A DNA stretch of 64,000 nucleotides from Hypomyces perniciosus (Eukaryota; Ascomycota; Sordariomycetes; Hypocreales; Hypocreaceae): contig SPDT01000014.1 of the NCBI GenBank assembly GCA_008477525.1, positions 81,292 through 145,291 of the forward strand, in the 5' to 3' direction. The notes below the pieces were generated by a model that had not been told where the DNA came from, ran no database searches, and saw nothing but the letters and a program-made list of their open reading frames with translations. Position numbers and translations under genes: made by a program. How positions within the stretch are numbered: position 1 is the stretch's first letter; every line of letters begins with the position of its first letter. Positions 41,656 to 56,254 of this stretch are shown piece after piece.

Positions 41656-44600
41656 TTAACAATTAAATAAGATTTGTACCAATATGGTACCCATGCTTAG
41701 CCATTCTTTATTCATAAATATAAATAATAAAATTATAAGTGTTATATTAGATATAACAAAAGCAATAGGGCTTGATATAACTATATTATTATATTTAAAG
41801 TTTATATTTTTGATTACTGTTTTATTATTATTCAATACATTACCTTTTAATATTAAATTTTCTAGTAAAGTGTTAACTTTATAATCAGGTAAACTAAAGA
41901 ACATTTCTTTTATTATACCTAGATAGTAAACTCCACCGATAACACTAGTTAATATAGCTATTAAAGATAAGAATACAAGACCTTTATCTAAAGCAGCACT
42001 TAATACCATCTGTTTTCCGAAGAATCCTATTAAAGGAGGTATACCTGCAAATGAAAATATAGTTATAGCTAAACTCAAGGCTAATAAAGGATTTATATGG
42101 AAATAACCTTTCAATTGATTTACTAGTTGTATTGGAGAATTATTTTTATCCATTAATTCTTCATGTTCTTTGTTTTCACTTGTATAATAGTATAATGAGA
42201 AACCTATAGCTATTAATATCATAAAGGCATTTAAATTACTTATAATATATTGAGTTAAGTAGAATATAAGTGCTTGAGTAGACTCTATACTTGATATACC
42301 TAAAGCTAAAAGCATAAATCCTACGTGAGAATGAACTAGAAGGTGGTCCCTTTTACCAGGATGCACCCCCCTTTCCCGAACCGTACGTGACAGTTTCCCG
42401 TCATACGGCTCTCCAGTCAATTAAGGAGGGGAATTATTGTTTGAGAGTTTTTGAAGAATGATGCTCCATATGACAGCTTCTACATAATGCAATCTGTTTT
42501 CTACGTCTCTTCGCCATCAAGGCATCTATTTTACTTAAATTTGGATTCAAGTCTTTAAGATGTCTGACGTGGTGCATCTCCACTCTATGGTTTGAGCTAC
42601 AAACTACACAGGATAAGCCTTCAAGAGATGCTACAGATAGACTTTCGGCATATAGGGATTTTAGAATACCGTTATCCGTGATTTGATCATTAGATCTCAC
42701 CTCGGCGGGTGTTTTAAAATCTCATGGGTTATTTCTGAATAAAGGGTTTACAAAGGCTATCTTGTCTTTACCCAGTAAGTCTTTACCATATAATTCAAAT
42801 ATTTTTCTTTGAGAATTTTGGTTAAACTTGGCCGCAAGAAGTTTGGCACATGATGATTTTAGCACCATGTGAATATATCCACTAAATGTTCCTAGATTAC
42901 CTGCAAAGCTGTAGTAGTTTATATAACCTCTATACACAGAGTTATAAAGGGCTATAATCTGGTCCTTTGAATTGTGCATTCATAGGAATCTAGGAGAAGG
43001 AATATCCCCTTCAAGGAATTTCGCGCTTCTCAACTTCTTAATTGCTCTTTCTAGGGGAGCTTCTAGTCTAATTTCTCTTCCTACTCTTTTAGTGAATCCG
43101 GCGGATCTACTGAATAGTTGGTGACGGGATCTATATATATTAGTTCCCAAGAATAGCGCTTTCCCTTTGTTAGCATTGGTTATTAGAGTTTTCTTCTCGC
43201 TAAGGTTCAATTTTAATTCTTCCTTTAGGAATAATTTGATTTTCTCTAGTAGCAATGTACAGTCCTCCCGAGAGCCTCTGACTCCTACCAATCAGTCATC
43301 TGCATATCTTACATATACTAATTTCTTGAAGTTTGGATCCATAGGGTCTTTGGAAGGGACATTTAACATAAGTTTATGTCATTTGATCTTCTCCACGATT
43401 GAAGTTGATCTTCTTTTCTTGTTATTATAGCTAATTCAAATTGGGTTCCCTCTGGCTTTTGTCCCTTTGGAGAAGAGTTGGCCAATTCCTCCATGAATTT
43501 GTCGAATTCATTCATGTAAATATTACATAGAATAGGACTAATTATAGAACCTTGTGGAGTTCCAATAATGGAGTGTTTGAACTCTTTAAATTCAAAATAA
43601 CCGGCCTTAAGAGCTTTAATGATAAGTCTGATGAATCTTTCGTCTTTCACTCTAGTTCTAATTATTTTTATTAAAATTTCGTGGTCGAAAGAGTCAAAAC
43701 ATTTAGAGATATCACCCTCAATGTATCAAGTGGCCATACCAAAGGATGTGAATATTTGTTTAAGTGCTGTATGACAGCTCTTACCTGTTCTGAATCCATG
43801 ACTGTTCGGTGAAAATCCCGGTTCAAAAATAACCTCAAGAATCATTCTCATGACCTCTTGAACTATTTTATCTCTGGGAGGTGCGACTGTTAAGGGTCTT
43901 TCTCCACCGGAGTCTTTAGGGATCATTACTCTTCTACCTGGTTTAAATTGGAATGAACCATCTTTCAAACTATTGATGATCTCTTTTATAACCTCCGCTG
44001 AAAATCCATCTAGAGTTGTAGGAGTTATACCCGGAGTCATATTTCCCGGGTTACTCTTTAGATTGTTGTATGCCATTTCATATAGTTTTGACATATACAT
44101 TATGTTGTATATATCTCTAGCCTCATAATTTTTGTTCTCTTTACATTTTTCCCCTAATCATAATAACTTTCTGATAGCGTCAGATTTAACTGTACTGGAA
44201 TCCCCAGCGGTATTAGAGTAGTTATAATTTCATTGACCTGGAATCCTTCCCAATGCTACTGCACCTTTCGGTACGATACTTGTGAGTCTTAAGACTCCCA
44301 AAGGTACTATGATTCCTCTGTTACCATAGTCATTTCTGACCTTAGGCAATCCCGTAGTTCTTAAATTTATCCCTAAGTTTTTCCTTAGATTGTCCACTCT
44401 CTGCTTTGAAAGTATTGATTATACCCAGGAAGAGGTTAGTTCATAATGGAATTCACCATTTCAAAATTCCATTTAACCCTTCTGCCCTATACCAGATTTG
44501 ACAGTTCCCTATAGTTGGGGATCCTTGCAGATAGACTTCAGACAGTATAGTCTTAATCATAGAAAACGCGGCTCAGATTCCTAATCAGTATGTCTGGATT

Positions 44601-47600
44601 AACTTAATGAATCTTTTTAGCGGAGATGCTAAGTTCAATGTTGGGCTTTCCCCTCCACCTAACTCCGATGCCGGATGCAGATATGAACACTGCATAGAAT
44701 CTTTGATTCCATGAATAAATAAAGCGCAACGGCGCACAATAGTACTATAAGCAAATAATCTTTTTATTCTAAATTGAGTTAAACCTACTACTGTACCTAT
44801 TATTAGTGAGAATAAAGAACTTAGTAATAGTATAAATGTTCAGCTCATTTCAGAGAAGCTATTGTTAGTGTAATATACTAATTGTAATAATAAGATAAAT
44901 ATAGAAATTTTAGCTATAAGAGCTACAAAAGTAGTTACTATAGTAGGTATAGCATCATAAACGTCCACGACGGTTAAATTTATCGTCCAAATTAAAGAAA
45001 AGAACAACTTTATACAAAAGTATTTAATAAATATATACTATCTAAATCTTCAATATAAATACATAATCTCATATATTTATACTAAATAATATAAAAGTCT
45101 ATGTGTAGTTTATTCTAGATATCTACCTTTATTCATTACCGCTCTTATTTGACGAATCTGATCAAAACCTTCGTTAGTTAAATGAACTTTTGTTTGTATC
45201 ATTTCCGCCACTTTAGCTCAATCTTCGAAATCCTGTGATTTCACACCAATAATAGGGTATTTATAGAAAAAAGGTAAAATCTTTTCATAATTATCTTTGA
45301 ATGATTGACATCTAAACTCAATATAATCCTTATAAGAATAAGTTTGACCACATCCAAAGAAATCTACTAAACTTTTCAATAGTAATTCATCTCTAATATG
45401 TTGAGTTACTACAAAAAGCAATGCTACACGACTTCCTGTTTTATATAATTTAGATTCTCTAATACTAACTTTAAAACAACCATCACCACTTGTAAAACCA
45501 GCTACCCATTGAGTGCGTAGCACTAATTTAGTATTATTAAGTGGTAATAATGGTCTTGCTAAAGCAACAGTACTAGGAAAGGCTTCTAGTAGTAAAGGAG
45601 TTAATCCTCTATTAAGAGAAGCTCTAATATTTATTATTTTTTGTAAACCTTCAGCTGTTAAATGTTCCCCACGTTGCATCATCATAACTACTTCTTTAAA
45701 TAATAGATAATCAGAATATTTCTTAGTTTTTAAGGGATATTTATCAAAATGAGGTATTACTTTTGTTATTATTTGATCTAGAGAACCTACTGTAAAATCA
45801 CAACAACCATTTCTTTCTTTACCTATTCTTCCTACCCCAAAGTAAGTTTGAATAAGTTTTAAAAGATTTAGATCTCTAATATGAAGATTAATTGTAAAAT
45901 TAGCCTCTATTTGTCAACCTAGTTTGCTTTTTGGTGATTTACGGACTATAACAAGAAAGCATCCTTCAGCATCATAAAATCCTGATATAAATCAAGGTTC
46001 ATTTACTTGAGGAAGTTTACTAGCAGTATTGTCCAAGTTAGATACAGTAGAATAAAGTTGTCTTTGAATAATTTGATTAGAAGGGATTTTAACTTGATAA
46101 TTTCTTTCGAAACCCATTAGAGTACATCTTAAATGTGGTAAATTAATACCACATCAACTACCGTTTACTCGTTGCTCTTTTACAGTAATACTTTCACATA
46201 TTACTGACTTAGATCCGCGATTGCCCACGTTCCTTTCAGAAGCCTTCAAGCTTGTTACCATACATGAGTGATTAGTTCATCCACTTATATCCTTTCGAAT
46301 ATAGCTTGGTACTTGAAGTTCTAGGGGTTTTCCGGAATTTGATAGTTTACACCCAACGGTAAAGGATTTCCCAAGTCCTTTTTTAGGTGATCAGAAATGG
46401 AAAGGCGCTGCACTTACTTTAAATAAGAATCCTATAGTAAATATTACTAAAGAAAGATTTATGTAATAAGGTTTTGTATCATAAATCTACAGAACTTATA
46501 TCGCTTATACTAGTTATAATGTATAAACCATCTAGACTAGTACTTCCTGAGTTAGCGTATATTAAACCTGTACCTAATAAAATAAAACAAGAACTTAATC
46601 CCCCTAATAAGAAGTACATTAATCCACCTGTAGTTGATAATTCTGAATTTCTATATATAGTACTTAGTATGTATAAACCATAACTTTGTAATTCTATAGC
46701 AAGGAAAATAGAAACTAAATCGTTAGTTGACATTAAGAATATAGCACCTGTAATTATAAATAATAATATTAACGTGGTAACTGGATTTATCATACAAATT
46801 CTAAATAATTAACTTTTAACTTAAGATTACAACTTTAAATTATAACCTTTAATTTAACTAAATCGTACCCCCCTTACGAAGTTATGGGGGTTAGTAAAAT
46901 TAACCTTACAATTCTCTATTATACATTGCATCTTTAATAGCTTTTATTAATACAATTCCCTCTGAAGTTAAGTGCACTTTATTTTCTATTAAAAGAGATG
47001 CTTTTTTTAAATCTTTCGAAGTCTAATAACTTTACCCCAGAAAGAGTATATTTAGATAAGAAAGGAATTAATTTTAGGTTAATGTCCGCTGATTTAGTGA
47101 TAACTAATTCAGCTGATTCGTCTCCCATGCGCAAGCTAGGGAGTAGAGAATTAGGTTTTCTAACTGTACCACATGCCAAGTATTTAACAATTAATTCTAG
47201 TAATTCTAGATCTTTAATGTGTTGACTTAAACTAAATATTAGACTTACTGCATATCCGGCTTTTCTTTCCTCATTAGGATAGAGAGAAAATAAAGAAAGA
47301 CCCTTCTGCAGTTATAAATCCTGATAACCAATGAGGATTTAAGATAGGGGATATCTTAAACTCTGGTACAGTAGCAGGATTTATATCCGGAAATTCAGTT
47401 TTTACTATCTCCGGTAGTCCTTTGTTTAAAATAGCTCTTAAAGAGAAGATTTTTAATAGACCAGGTAGGGTATTATGTTCCCCCTTTTCCATAAGAAGAA
47501 CTATCTCTTTAAACACTAAATAATCTTTTAATTTAAGAGAAAATAAAGGATACTTGTCAAAATGAGGTAGGATATATTTTATTATATCTTTTGTTGAACC

Positions 47601-48595
47601 TACAGTATAATAAATTATACCTCTTTACTAGTATAGATTTTACCTGCTTTAAAAAAAGTTTTAATTTGAACTAAAATATCTAAATCTTTTGAATCTAACC
47701 CTATAGTAAACACAGGTTGAATCTTTCACCCTGTACCTGATTTTTTTTTAGCAATAGAAACAGAAAATGAACCATCTCCATCTGTAAACCCAGTTACAAA
47801 TCAAGGTTTTAAACTAAAACTATCTTCGTTATTAGTATATAATTCAGATTCAATAAGATTTTTTGAAACTTTAGTTGTTGAATATAGTTGTTTATTTAGA
47901 ATTTGGTTAGAAGGGATTCCAGCTCAGGTAATTCTTTCGAACCCTCTAAGAGTATACCTTAACATAGGACGAGTTGTTCACCCTATGCAACTACCGTCTA
48001 CTCGTTGCTCTTTTACAAATAAAGTGTTACCTATATTTGACTTAGATCCGCGATTACCCATTCCTTTTTCAAGAATCTTTTGACTTGTTACCATACATGA
48101 GTAATTAATTCATCCACCACGGTAAAATTCAACCAGATTTGGTATCAAAAAGCTTTAGGGCTTCCCCGGAATTTGGCAGTTTTCCCCCATAAATACTACA
48201 GCCTCCCAAGCTGTTGTTCAGGGTATTCTATTATTTTAAATTGTTCACCCATTTTTTTATAATTTTAGTATTATAATATACAAATTTATATAACACTAAA
48301 TCTTTTAAAGATGAATATTCTGATACTCACACTTTTCTAGGATAGAAACTAGTTAATGTTAATATTAATATACTCACTATAAATAAGAAAATATGGAATA
48401 TTTGTGTATATTTGTAATTAACAATAAACCTCCATGTAGACCTATACCTTTAGTTACTACAGTTAAAGAGGATATATCGTTTAAAATACAATAAATTAAT
48501 ATTAATATCGCAATTCTATTATATAGAATTGATATATCACGTCTTACATTGACGGCGTTAGAAAGTAAAAGAGATAAAATAGATATTATTATCAT
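41656..48595 (-). CDS. nad2: copy 2: nad2, with frameshifts
   Basis: Exons 48220-48595 (two bases short), 46385-46772 (one base long, at an A run), 44738-44965 and 41656-42330. The indels break the reading frame, whereas copy 1 is open. Confidence 0.82.
42434..44737 (-). pseudogene. copy 2: group II intron RT ORF, frameshifted
   Basis: Mirror of 20585-22888, with one T missing near 43474 (AACTCTTCTCC against AACTCTTTCTCC) that breaks the RT frame. Intron 42331-44737. Confidence 0.8.
45110..46261 (-). CDS. copy 2: LAGLIDADG endonuclease of nad2 intron 2
   Basis: Same length as 19061-20212. Confidence 0.8.
46905..48093 (-). pseudogene. copy 2: LAGLIDADG endonuclease of nad2 intron 1, frameshifted
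   Basis: Single-base indels near 47008 (extra A), 47285 (extra T) and 47625 (missing A) relative to 17231-18418, all in homopolymer runs. Confidence 0.75.
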
Positions 48596-48637
48596 TGGAT
48601 AAATTATATTATAAGTATTGTTGGTATATATTTCAAC

Positions 48638-48709
48638 AGCCTGAGGAGGGAATCGAACTCTCATCTTTAATGTATGAAATTAAGGTTTTAACCGTTAAAC
48701 TACTTAGGC
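48638..48709 (-). tRNA. trnM: copy 2: tRNA-Met (CAT)
   Basis: Mirror of 16612-16683. Confidence 0.82.
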
Positions 48710-48716
48710 TTTTATG

Positions 48717-48790
48717 GGAGGATACCCTGACTCGAACAGGGAACTTACTGTGCCACATACAGTCGCTCTACCTATTGAACTATATCTTCC
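48717..48790 (-). tRNA. trnH: copy 2: tRNA-His (GTG)
   Basis: Mirror of 16531-16604. Confidence 0.82.
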
Positions 48791-48828
48791 TTTTATTAGC
48801 GAAGCGTATCCCCCTAGCGGGGATTAGG

Positions 48829-48890
48829 AGTGATTCGAACACTCTATAGTAAATACCAAAAATTTATGACTTACCTATCAGTCGCTTAGT
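48829..48890 (-). pseudogene. copy 2: incomplete trnQ
   Basis: Mirror of 16433-16494. Confidence 0.65.
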
Positions 48891-48916
48891 GTCATATAAC
48901 ATTATATACTAGATAA

Positions 48917-48988
48917 TTATGCTGGAGTGATTCGAACACTCAATAGTAAATACCAAAATTTATGACTTACCTATTAGTCAACAGCATA
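48917..48988 (-). tRNA. trnQ: copy 2: tRNA-Gln, one base short
   Basis: Mirror of 16329-16401 with one T missing in the anticodon loop, so the loop has six bases. Read as an error. Confidence 0.75.
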
Positions 48989-49299
48989 TCTTATGTTCAA
49001 AATGACTATAAAAGTCAAAATAATAAAATGTTTACTTCAATGTATATTAATTAATATTTTATTCTTATCAGCTTAATAATTAAATACGTATTTTTTAATA
49101 TATTTTTTATTCATGTAATATTCTAAGCCTGCCGTATCTCTATGCGCTGTTTATTATTATTATCTTCCCCTGCTGCTGCTGCTGCATGCCTGCATACTGC
49201 GCGCTGCGCAGGCCTCTAATTTCTGTGCGTGCCTATAAAAACAGAACCGAGTCCTGTATTTTTAGGCGAAGCGTTAGCCCGAGGGATAAATCACATTTC

Positions 49300-49800
49300 T
49301 ATTTTGATAAGGATTAAGATGCCCCTAATCGATGGAAATCCTTTAATCAAAATAGAAATATTATCATCTAAAAATTATAGGCACGCACAGAAATTAGAGG
49401 CCTGCGCAGTGGGTTGCATGCATGCAGCATCACAGCAGGAAGATAATAATAAGTCAGCGCAAGCTAAAGCTATTCCCATGAATATATTATTAAAAAAAAC
49501 GTATATATTATTAAATACCATAAATTTTGGTATTTAGCTATAGTCCATAACATACATTTAAGTACAGCTTGGGGCTGATAGTATGATATTCATGGATATA
49601 TCCCTTTAACTGTAGGGTATAGGTCTACATGGAGGTTTATTGTTAATTACAATATATCCAAATGCATTAATTCCGAAAAGTGGGAGTATCAGAATATTCA
49701 TGAATATAAATTTGTATAGTGATAATACTAAAATTATAATACCTAAAATAATAGCTTTGGGAGGCTGATACCAAATCTGTTTTTGAATTTTACCGTGGTG
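49300..49800. other. centre of palindrome 2 and scrambled start of copy 3
   Basis: Around 49335 the orientation flips back: the inverse of ~15935-16030 is followed by forward text from 49376 (AGGCACGCACAGAAATTAG, as at 16022). To ~49790 only shreds of 16022-17200 remain, with large deletions: trnQ, trnH, trnM and most of nad2 exon 1 are gone. Confidence 0.8.
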
Positions 49801-49820
49801 GATGAATTAATTACTCATGT

Positions 49821-51007
49821 ATGGTAACAAGTCAAAAGATTCTTGAAAAAGGAATGGGTAATCGCGGATCTAAGTCAAATATAGGTAACACTTTATTTGT
49901 AAAAGAGCAACGAGTAGACGGTAGTTGCATAGGGTGAACAACTCGTCCTATGTTAAGGTATACTCTTAGAGGGTTCGAAAGAATTACCTGAGCTGGAATC
50001 CCTTCTAACCAAATTCTAAATAAACAACTATATTCAACAACTAAAGTTTCAAAAAATCTTATTGAATCTGAATTATATACTAATAACGAAGATAGTTTTA
50101 GTTTAAACCCTTGATTTGTAACTGGGTTTTACAGATGGAGATGGTTCATTTCTGTTTCTATTGCTAAAAAAAAATCAGGTACAGGGTGAAAGATTCAACC
50201 TGTGTTTACTATAGGGTTAGATTCAAAAGATTTAGATATTTTAGTTCAAATTAAAACTTTTTTTAAAGCAGGTAAAATCTATACTAGTAAAAGAGGTATA
50301 ATTTATTATACTGTAGGTTCAACAAAAGATATAATAAAATATATCCTACCTCATTTTGACAAGTATCCTTTATTTTCTCTTAAATTAAAAGATTATTTAG
50401 TGTTTAAAGAGATAGTTCTTCTTATGGAAAAGGGGGAACATAATACCCTACCTGGTCTATTAAAAATCTTCTCTTTAAGAGCTATTTTAAACAAAGGACT
50501 ACCGAGATAGTAAAAACTGAATTTCCGGATATAAATCCTGCTACTGTACCAGAGTTTAAGATATCCCCTATCTTAAATCCTCATTGGTTATCAGGATTTA
50601 TAACTGCAGAAGGGTCTTTCTTTATTTCTCTCTATCCTAATGAGGAAAGAAAAGCCGGATATGCAGTAAGTCTAATATTTAGTTTAAGTCAACACATTAA
50701 AGATCTAGAATTACTAGAATTAATTGTTAAATACTTGGCATGTGGTACAGTTAGAAAACCTAATTCTCTACTCCCTAGCTTGCGCATGGGAGACGAATCA
50801 GCTGAATTAGTTATCACTAAATCAGCGGACATTAACCTAAAATTAATTCCTTTCTTATCTAAATATACTCTTTCTGGGGTAAAGTTATTAGACTTCGAAA
50901 GATTTAAAAAAGCATCTCTTTTAATAGAAAATAAAGTGCACTTAACTTCAGAGGGAATTGTATTAATAAAAGCTATTAAAGATGCAATGTATAATAGAGA
51001 ATTGTAA
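49821..51007 (+). pseudogene. copy 3: LAGLIDADG endonuclease of nad2 intron 1, frameshifted
   Basis: Repeats 17231-18418 with an extra T near 50129, a missing T near 50151 and a missing G near 50504. Confidence 0.78.
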
Positions 51008-51139
51008 GGTTAATTTTACTAACCCCCATAACTTCGTAAGGGGGTACGATTTAGTTAAATTAAAGGTTATAATTTAAAGTTGTAATCTTAAGTTAAAAGT
51101 TAATTATTTAGAATTTGTATGATAAATCCAGTTACCACG

Positions 51140-54100
51140 TTAATATTATTATTTATAATTACAGGTGCTATATTCTTAATGTCAACTAACGATTTAGTTT
51201 CTATTTTCCTTGCTATAGAATTACAAAGTTATGGTTTATACATACTAAGTACTATATATAGAAATTCAGAATTATCAACTACAGGTGGATTAATGTACTT
51301 CTTATTAGGGGGATTAAGTTCTTGTTTTATTTTATTAGGTACAGGTTTAATATACGCTAACTCAGGAAGTACTAGTCTAGATGGTTTATACATTATAACT
51401 AGTATAAGCGATATAAGTTCTGTAGATTTATGATACAACCTTATTACATAAATCTTTCTTTAGTAATATTTACTATAGGATTCTTATTTAAAGTAAGTGC
51501 AGCGCCTTTCCATTTCTGATCACCTAAAAAAGGACTTGGGAAATCCTTTACCGTTGGGTGTAAACTATCAAATTCCGGAAAACCCCTAGAACTTCAAGTA
51601 CCAAGCTATATTCGAAAGGATATAAGTGGATGAACTAATCACTCATGTATGGTAACAAGCTTGAAGGCTTCTGAAAGGAACGTGGGCAATCGCGGATCTA
51701 AGTCAGTAATATGTGAAAGTATTACTGTAAAAGAGCAACGAGTAAACGGTAGTTGATGTGGTATTAATTTACCACATTTAAGATGTACTCTAATGGGTTT
51801 CGAAAGAAATTATCAAGTTAAAATCCCTTCTAATCAAATTATTCAAAGACAACTTTATTCTACTGTATCTAACTTGGACAATACTGCTAGTAAACTTCCT
51901 CAAGTAAATGAACCTTGATTTATATCAGGATTTTATGATGCTGAAGGATGCTTTCTTGTTATAGTCCGTAAATCACCAAAAAGCAAACTAGGTTGACAAA
52001 TAGAGGCTAATTTTACAATTAATCTTCATATTAGAGATCTAAATCTTTTAAAACTTATTCAAACTTACTTTGGGGTAGGAAGAATAGGTAAAGAAAGAAA
52101 TGGTTGTTGTGATTTTACAGTAGGTTCTCTAGATCAAATAATAACAAAAGTAATACCTCATTTTGATAAATATCCCTTAAAAACTAAGAAATATTCTGAT
52201 TATCTATTATTTAAAGAAGTAGTTATGATGATGCAACGTGGGGAACATTTAACAGCTGAAGGTTTACAAAAAATAATAAATATTAGAGCTTCTCTTAATA
52301 GAGGATTAACTCCTTTACTACTAGAAGCCTTTCCTAGTACTGTTGCTTTAGCAAGACCATTATTACCACTTAATAATACTAAATTAGTGCTACGCACTCA
52401 ATGGGTAGCTGGTTTTACAAGTGGTGATGGTTGTTTTAAAGTTAGTATTAGAGAATCTAAATTATATAAAACAGGAAGTCGTGTAGCATTGCTTTTTGTA
52501 GTAACTCAACATATTAGAGATGAATTACTATTGAAAAGTTTAGTAGATTTCTTTGGATGTGGTCAAACTTATTCTTATAAGGATTATATTGAGTTTAGAT
52601 GTCAATCATTCAAAGATAATTATGAAAAGATTTTACCTTTTTTCTATAAATACCCTATTATTGGTGTGAAATCACAGGATTTCGAAGATTGAGCTAAAGT
52701 GGCGGAAATGATACAAACAAAAGTTCATTTAACTAACGAAGGTTTTGATCAGATTCGTCAAATAAGAGCGGTAATGAATAAAGGTAGATATCTAGAATAA
52801 ACTACACATAGACTTTTATATTATTTAGTATAAATATATGAGATTATGTATTTATATTGAAGATTTAGATAGTATATATTTATTAAATACTTTTGTATAA
52901 AGTTGTTCTTTTCTTTAATTTGGACGATAAATTTAACCGTCGTGGACGTTTATGATGCTATACCTACTATAGTAACTACTTTTGTAGCTCTTATAGCTAA
53001 AATTTCTATATTTATCTTATTATTACAATTAGTATATTACACTAACAATAGCTTCTCTGAAATGAGCTGAACATTTATACTATTACTAAGTTCTTTATTC
53101 TCACTAATAATAGGTACAGTAGTAGGTTTAACTCAATTTAGAATAAAAAGATTATTTGCTTATAGTACTATTGTGCGCCGTTGCGCTTTATTTATTCATG
53201 GAATCAAAGATTCTATGCAGTGTTCATATCTGCATCCGGCATCGGAGTTAGGTGGAGGGGAAAGCCCAACATTGAACTTAGCATCTCCGCTAAAAAGATT
53301 CATTAAGTTAATCCAGACATACTGATTAGGAATCTGAGCCGCGTTTTCTATGATTAAGACTATACTGTCTGAAGTCTATCTGCAAGGATCCCCAACTATA
53401 GGGAACTGTCAAATCTGGTATAGGGCAGAAGGGTTAAATGGAATTTTGAAATGGTGAATTCCATTATGAACTAACCTCTTCCTGGGTATAATCAATACTT
53501 TCAAAGCAGAGAGTGGACAATCTAAGGAAAACTTAGGGATAAATTTAAGAACTACGGGATTGCCTAAGGTCAGAAATGACTATGGTAACAGAGGAATCAT
53601 AGTACCTTTGGGAGTCTTAAGACTCACAAGTATCGTACCGAAAGGTGCAGTAGCATTGGGAAGGATTCCAGGTCAATGAAATTATAACTACTCTAATACC
53701 GCTGGGGATTCCAGTACAGTTAAATCTGACGCTATCAGAAAGTTATTATGATTAGGGGAAAAATGTAAAGAGAACAAAAATTATGAGGCTAGAGATATAT
53801 ACAACATAATGTATATGTCAAAAACTATATGAAATGGCATACAACAATCTAAAGAGTAACCCGGGAAATATGACTCCGGTATAACTCCTACAACTCTAGA
53901 TGGATTTTCAGCGGAGGTTATAAAAGAGATCATCAATAGTTTGAAAGATGGTTCATTCCAATTTAAACCAGGTAGAAGAGTAATGATCCCTAAAGACTCC
54001 GGTGGAGAAAGACCCTTAACAGTCGCACCTCCCAGAGATAAAATAGTTCAAGAGGTCATGAGAATGATTCTTGAGGTTATTTTTGAACCGGGATTTTCAC

Positions 54101-56254
54101 CGAACAGTCATGGATTCAGAACAGGTAAGAGCTGTCATACAGCACTTAAACAAATATTCACATCCTTTGGTATGGCCACTTGATACATTGAGGGTGATAT
54201 CTCTAAATGTTTTGACTCTTTCGACCACGAAATTTTAATAAAAATAATTAGAACTAGAGTGAAAGACGAAAGATTCATCAGACTTATCATTAAAGCTCTT
54301 AAGGCCGGTTATTTTGAATTTAAAGAGTTCAAACACTCCATTATTGGAACTCCACAAGGTTCTATAATTAGTCCTATTCTATGTAATATTTACATGAATG
54401 AATTCGACAAATTCATGGAGGAATTGGCCAACTCTTTCTCCAAAGGGACAAAAGCCAGAGGGAACCCAATTTGAATTAGCTATAATAACAAGAAAAGAAG
54501 ATCAACTTCAATCGTGGAGAAGATCAAATGACATAAACTTATGTTAAATGTCCCTTCCAAAGACCCTATGGATCCAAACTTCAAGAAATTAGTATATGTA
54601 AGATATGCAGATGACTGATTGGTAGGAGTCAGAGGCTCTCGGGAGGACTGTACATTGCTACTAGAGAAAATCAAATTATTCCTAAAGGAAGAATTAAAAT
54701 TGAACCTTAGCGAGAAGAAAACTCTAATAACCAATGCTAACAAAGGGAAAGCGCTATTCTTGGGAACTAATATATATAGATCCCGTCACCAACTATTCAG
54801 TAGATCCGCCGGATTCACTAAAAGAGTAGGAAGAGAAATTAGACTAGAAGCTCCCCTAGAAAGAGCAATTAAGAAGTTGAGAAGCGCGAAATTCCTTGAA
54901 GGGGATATTCCTTCTCCTAGATTCCTATGAATGCACAATTCAAAGGACCAGATTATAGCCCTTTATAACTCTGTGTATAGAGGTTATATAAACTACTACA
55001 GCTTTGCAGGTAATCTAGGAACATTTAGTGGATATATTCACATGGTGCTAAAATCATCATGTGCCAAACTTCTTGCGGCCAAGTTTAACCAAAATTCTCA
55101 AAGAAAAATATTTGAATTATATGGTAAAGACTTACTGGGTAAAGACAAGATAGCCTTTGTAAACCCTTTATTCAGAAATAACCCATGAGATTTTAAAACA
55201 CCCGCCGAGGTGAGATCTAATGATCAAATCACGGATAACGGTATTCTAAAATCCCTATATGCCGAAAGTCTATCTGTAGCATCTCTTGAAGGCTTATCCT
55301 GTGTAGTTTGTAGCTCAAACCATAGAGTGGAGATGCACCACGTCAGACATCTTAAAGACTTGAATCCAAATTTAAGTAAAATAGATGCCTTGATGGCGAA
55401 GAGACGTAGAAAACAGATTGCATTATGTAGAAGCTGTCATATGGAGCATCATTCTTCAAAAACTCTCAAACAATAATTCCCCTCCTTAATTGACTGGAGA
55501 GCCGTATGACGGGAAACTGTCACGTACGGTTCGGGAAAGGGGGGTGCATCCTGGTAAAAGGGACCACCTTCTAGTTCATTCTCACGTAGGATTTATGCTT
55601 TTAGCTTTAGGTATATCAAGTATAGAGTCTACTCAAGCACTTATATTCTACTTAACTCAATATATTATAAGTAATTTAAATGCCTTTATGATATTAATAG
55701 CTATAGGTTTCTCATTATACTATTATACAAGTGAAAACAAAGAACATGAAGAATTAATGGATAAAAATAATTCTCCAATACAACTAGTAAATCAATTGAA
55801 AGGTTATTTCCATATAAATCCTTTATTAGCCTTGAGTTTAGCTATAACTATATTTTCATTTGCAGGTATACCTCCTTTAATAGGATTCTTCGGAAAACAG
55901 ATGGTATTAAGTGCTGCTTTAGATAAAGGTCTTGTATTCTTATCTTTAATAGCTATATTAACTAGTGTTATCGGTGGAGTTTACTATCTAGGTATAATAA
56001 AAGAAATGTTCTTTAGTTTACCTGATTATAAAGTTAACACTTTACTAGAAAATTTAATATTAAAAGGTAATGTATTGAATAATAATAAAACAGTAATCAA
56101 AAATATAAACTTTAAATATAATAATATAGTTATATCAAGCCCTATTGCTTTTGTTATATCTAATATAACACTTATAATTTTATTATTTATATTTATGAAT
56201 AAAGAATGGCTAAGCATGGGTACCATATTGGTACAAATCTTATTTAATTGTTAA
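51140..56254 (+). CDS. nad2: copy 3: nad2 exons 2-4
   Basis: Exons 51140-51525 (one A missing, frameshift), 52945-53172 and 55580-56254. Exon 1 is destroyed. Confidence 0.8.
51649..52800 (+). CDS. copy 3: LAGLIDADG endonuclease of nad2 intron 2
   Basis: Same length as 19061-20212. Confidence 0.8.
53173..55476 (+). pseudogene. copy 3: group II intron RT ORF, frameshifted
   Basis: Repeats 20585-22888. An extra A near 53821 and a missing G near 53878 shift the frame between them. Intron 53173-55579. Confidence 0.78.
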
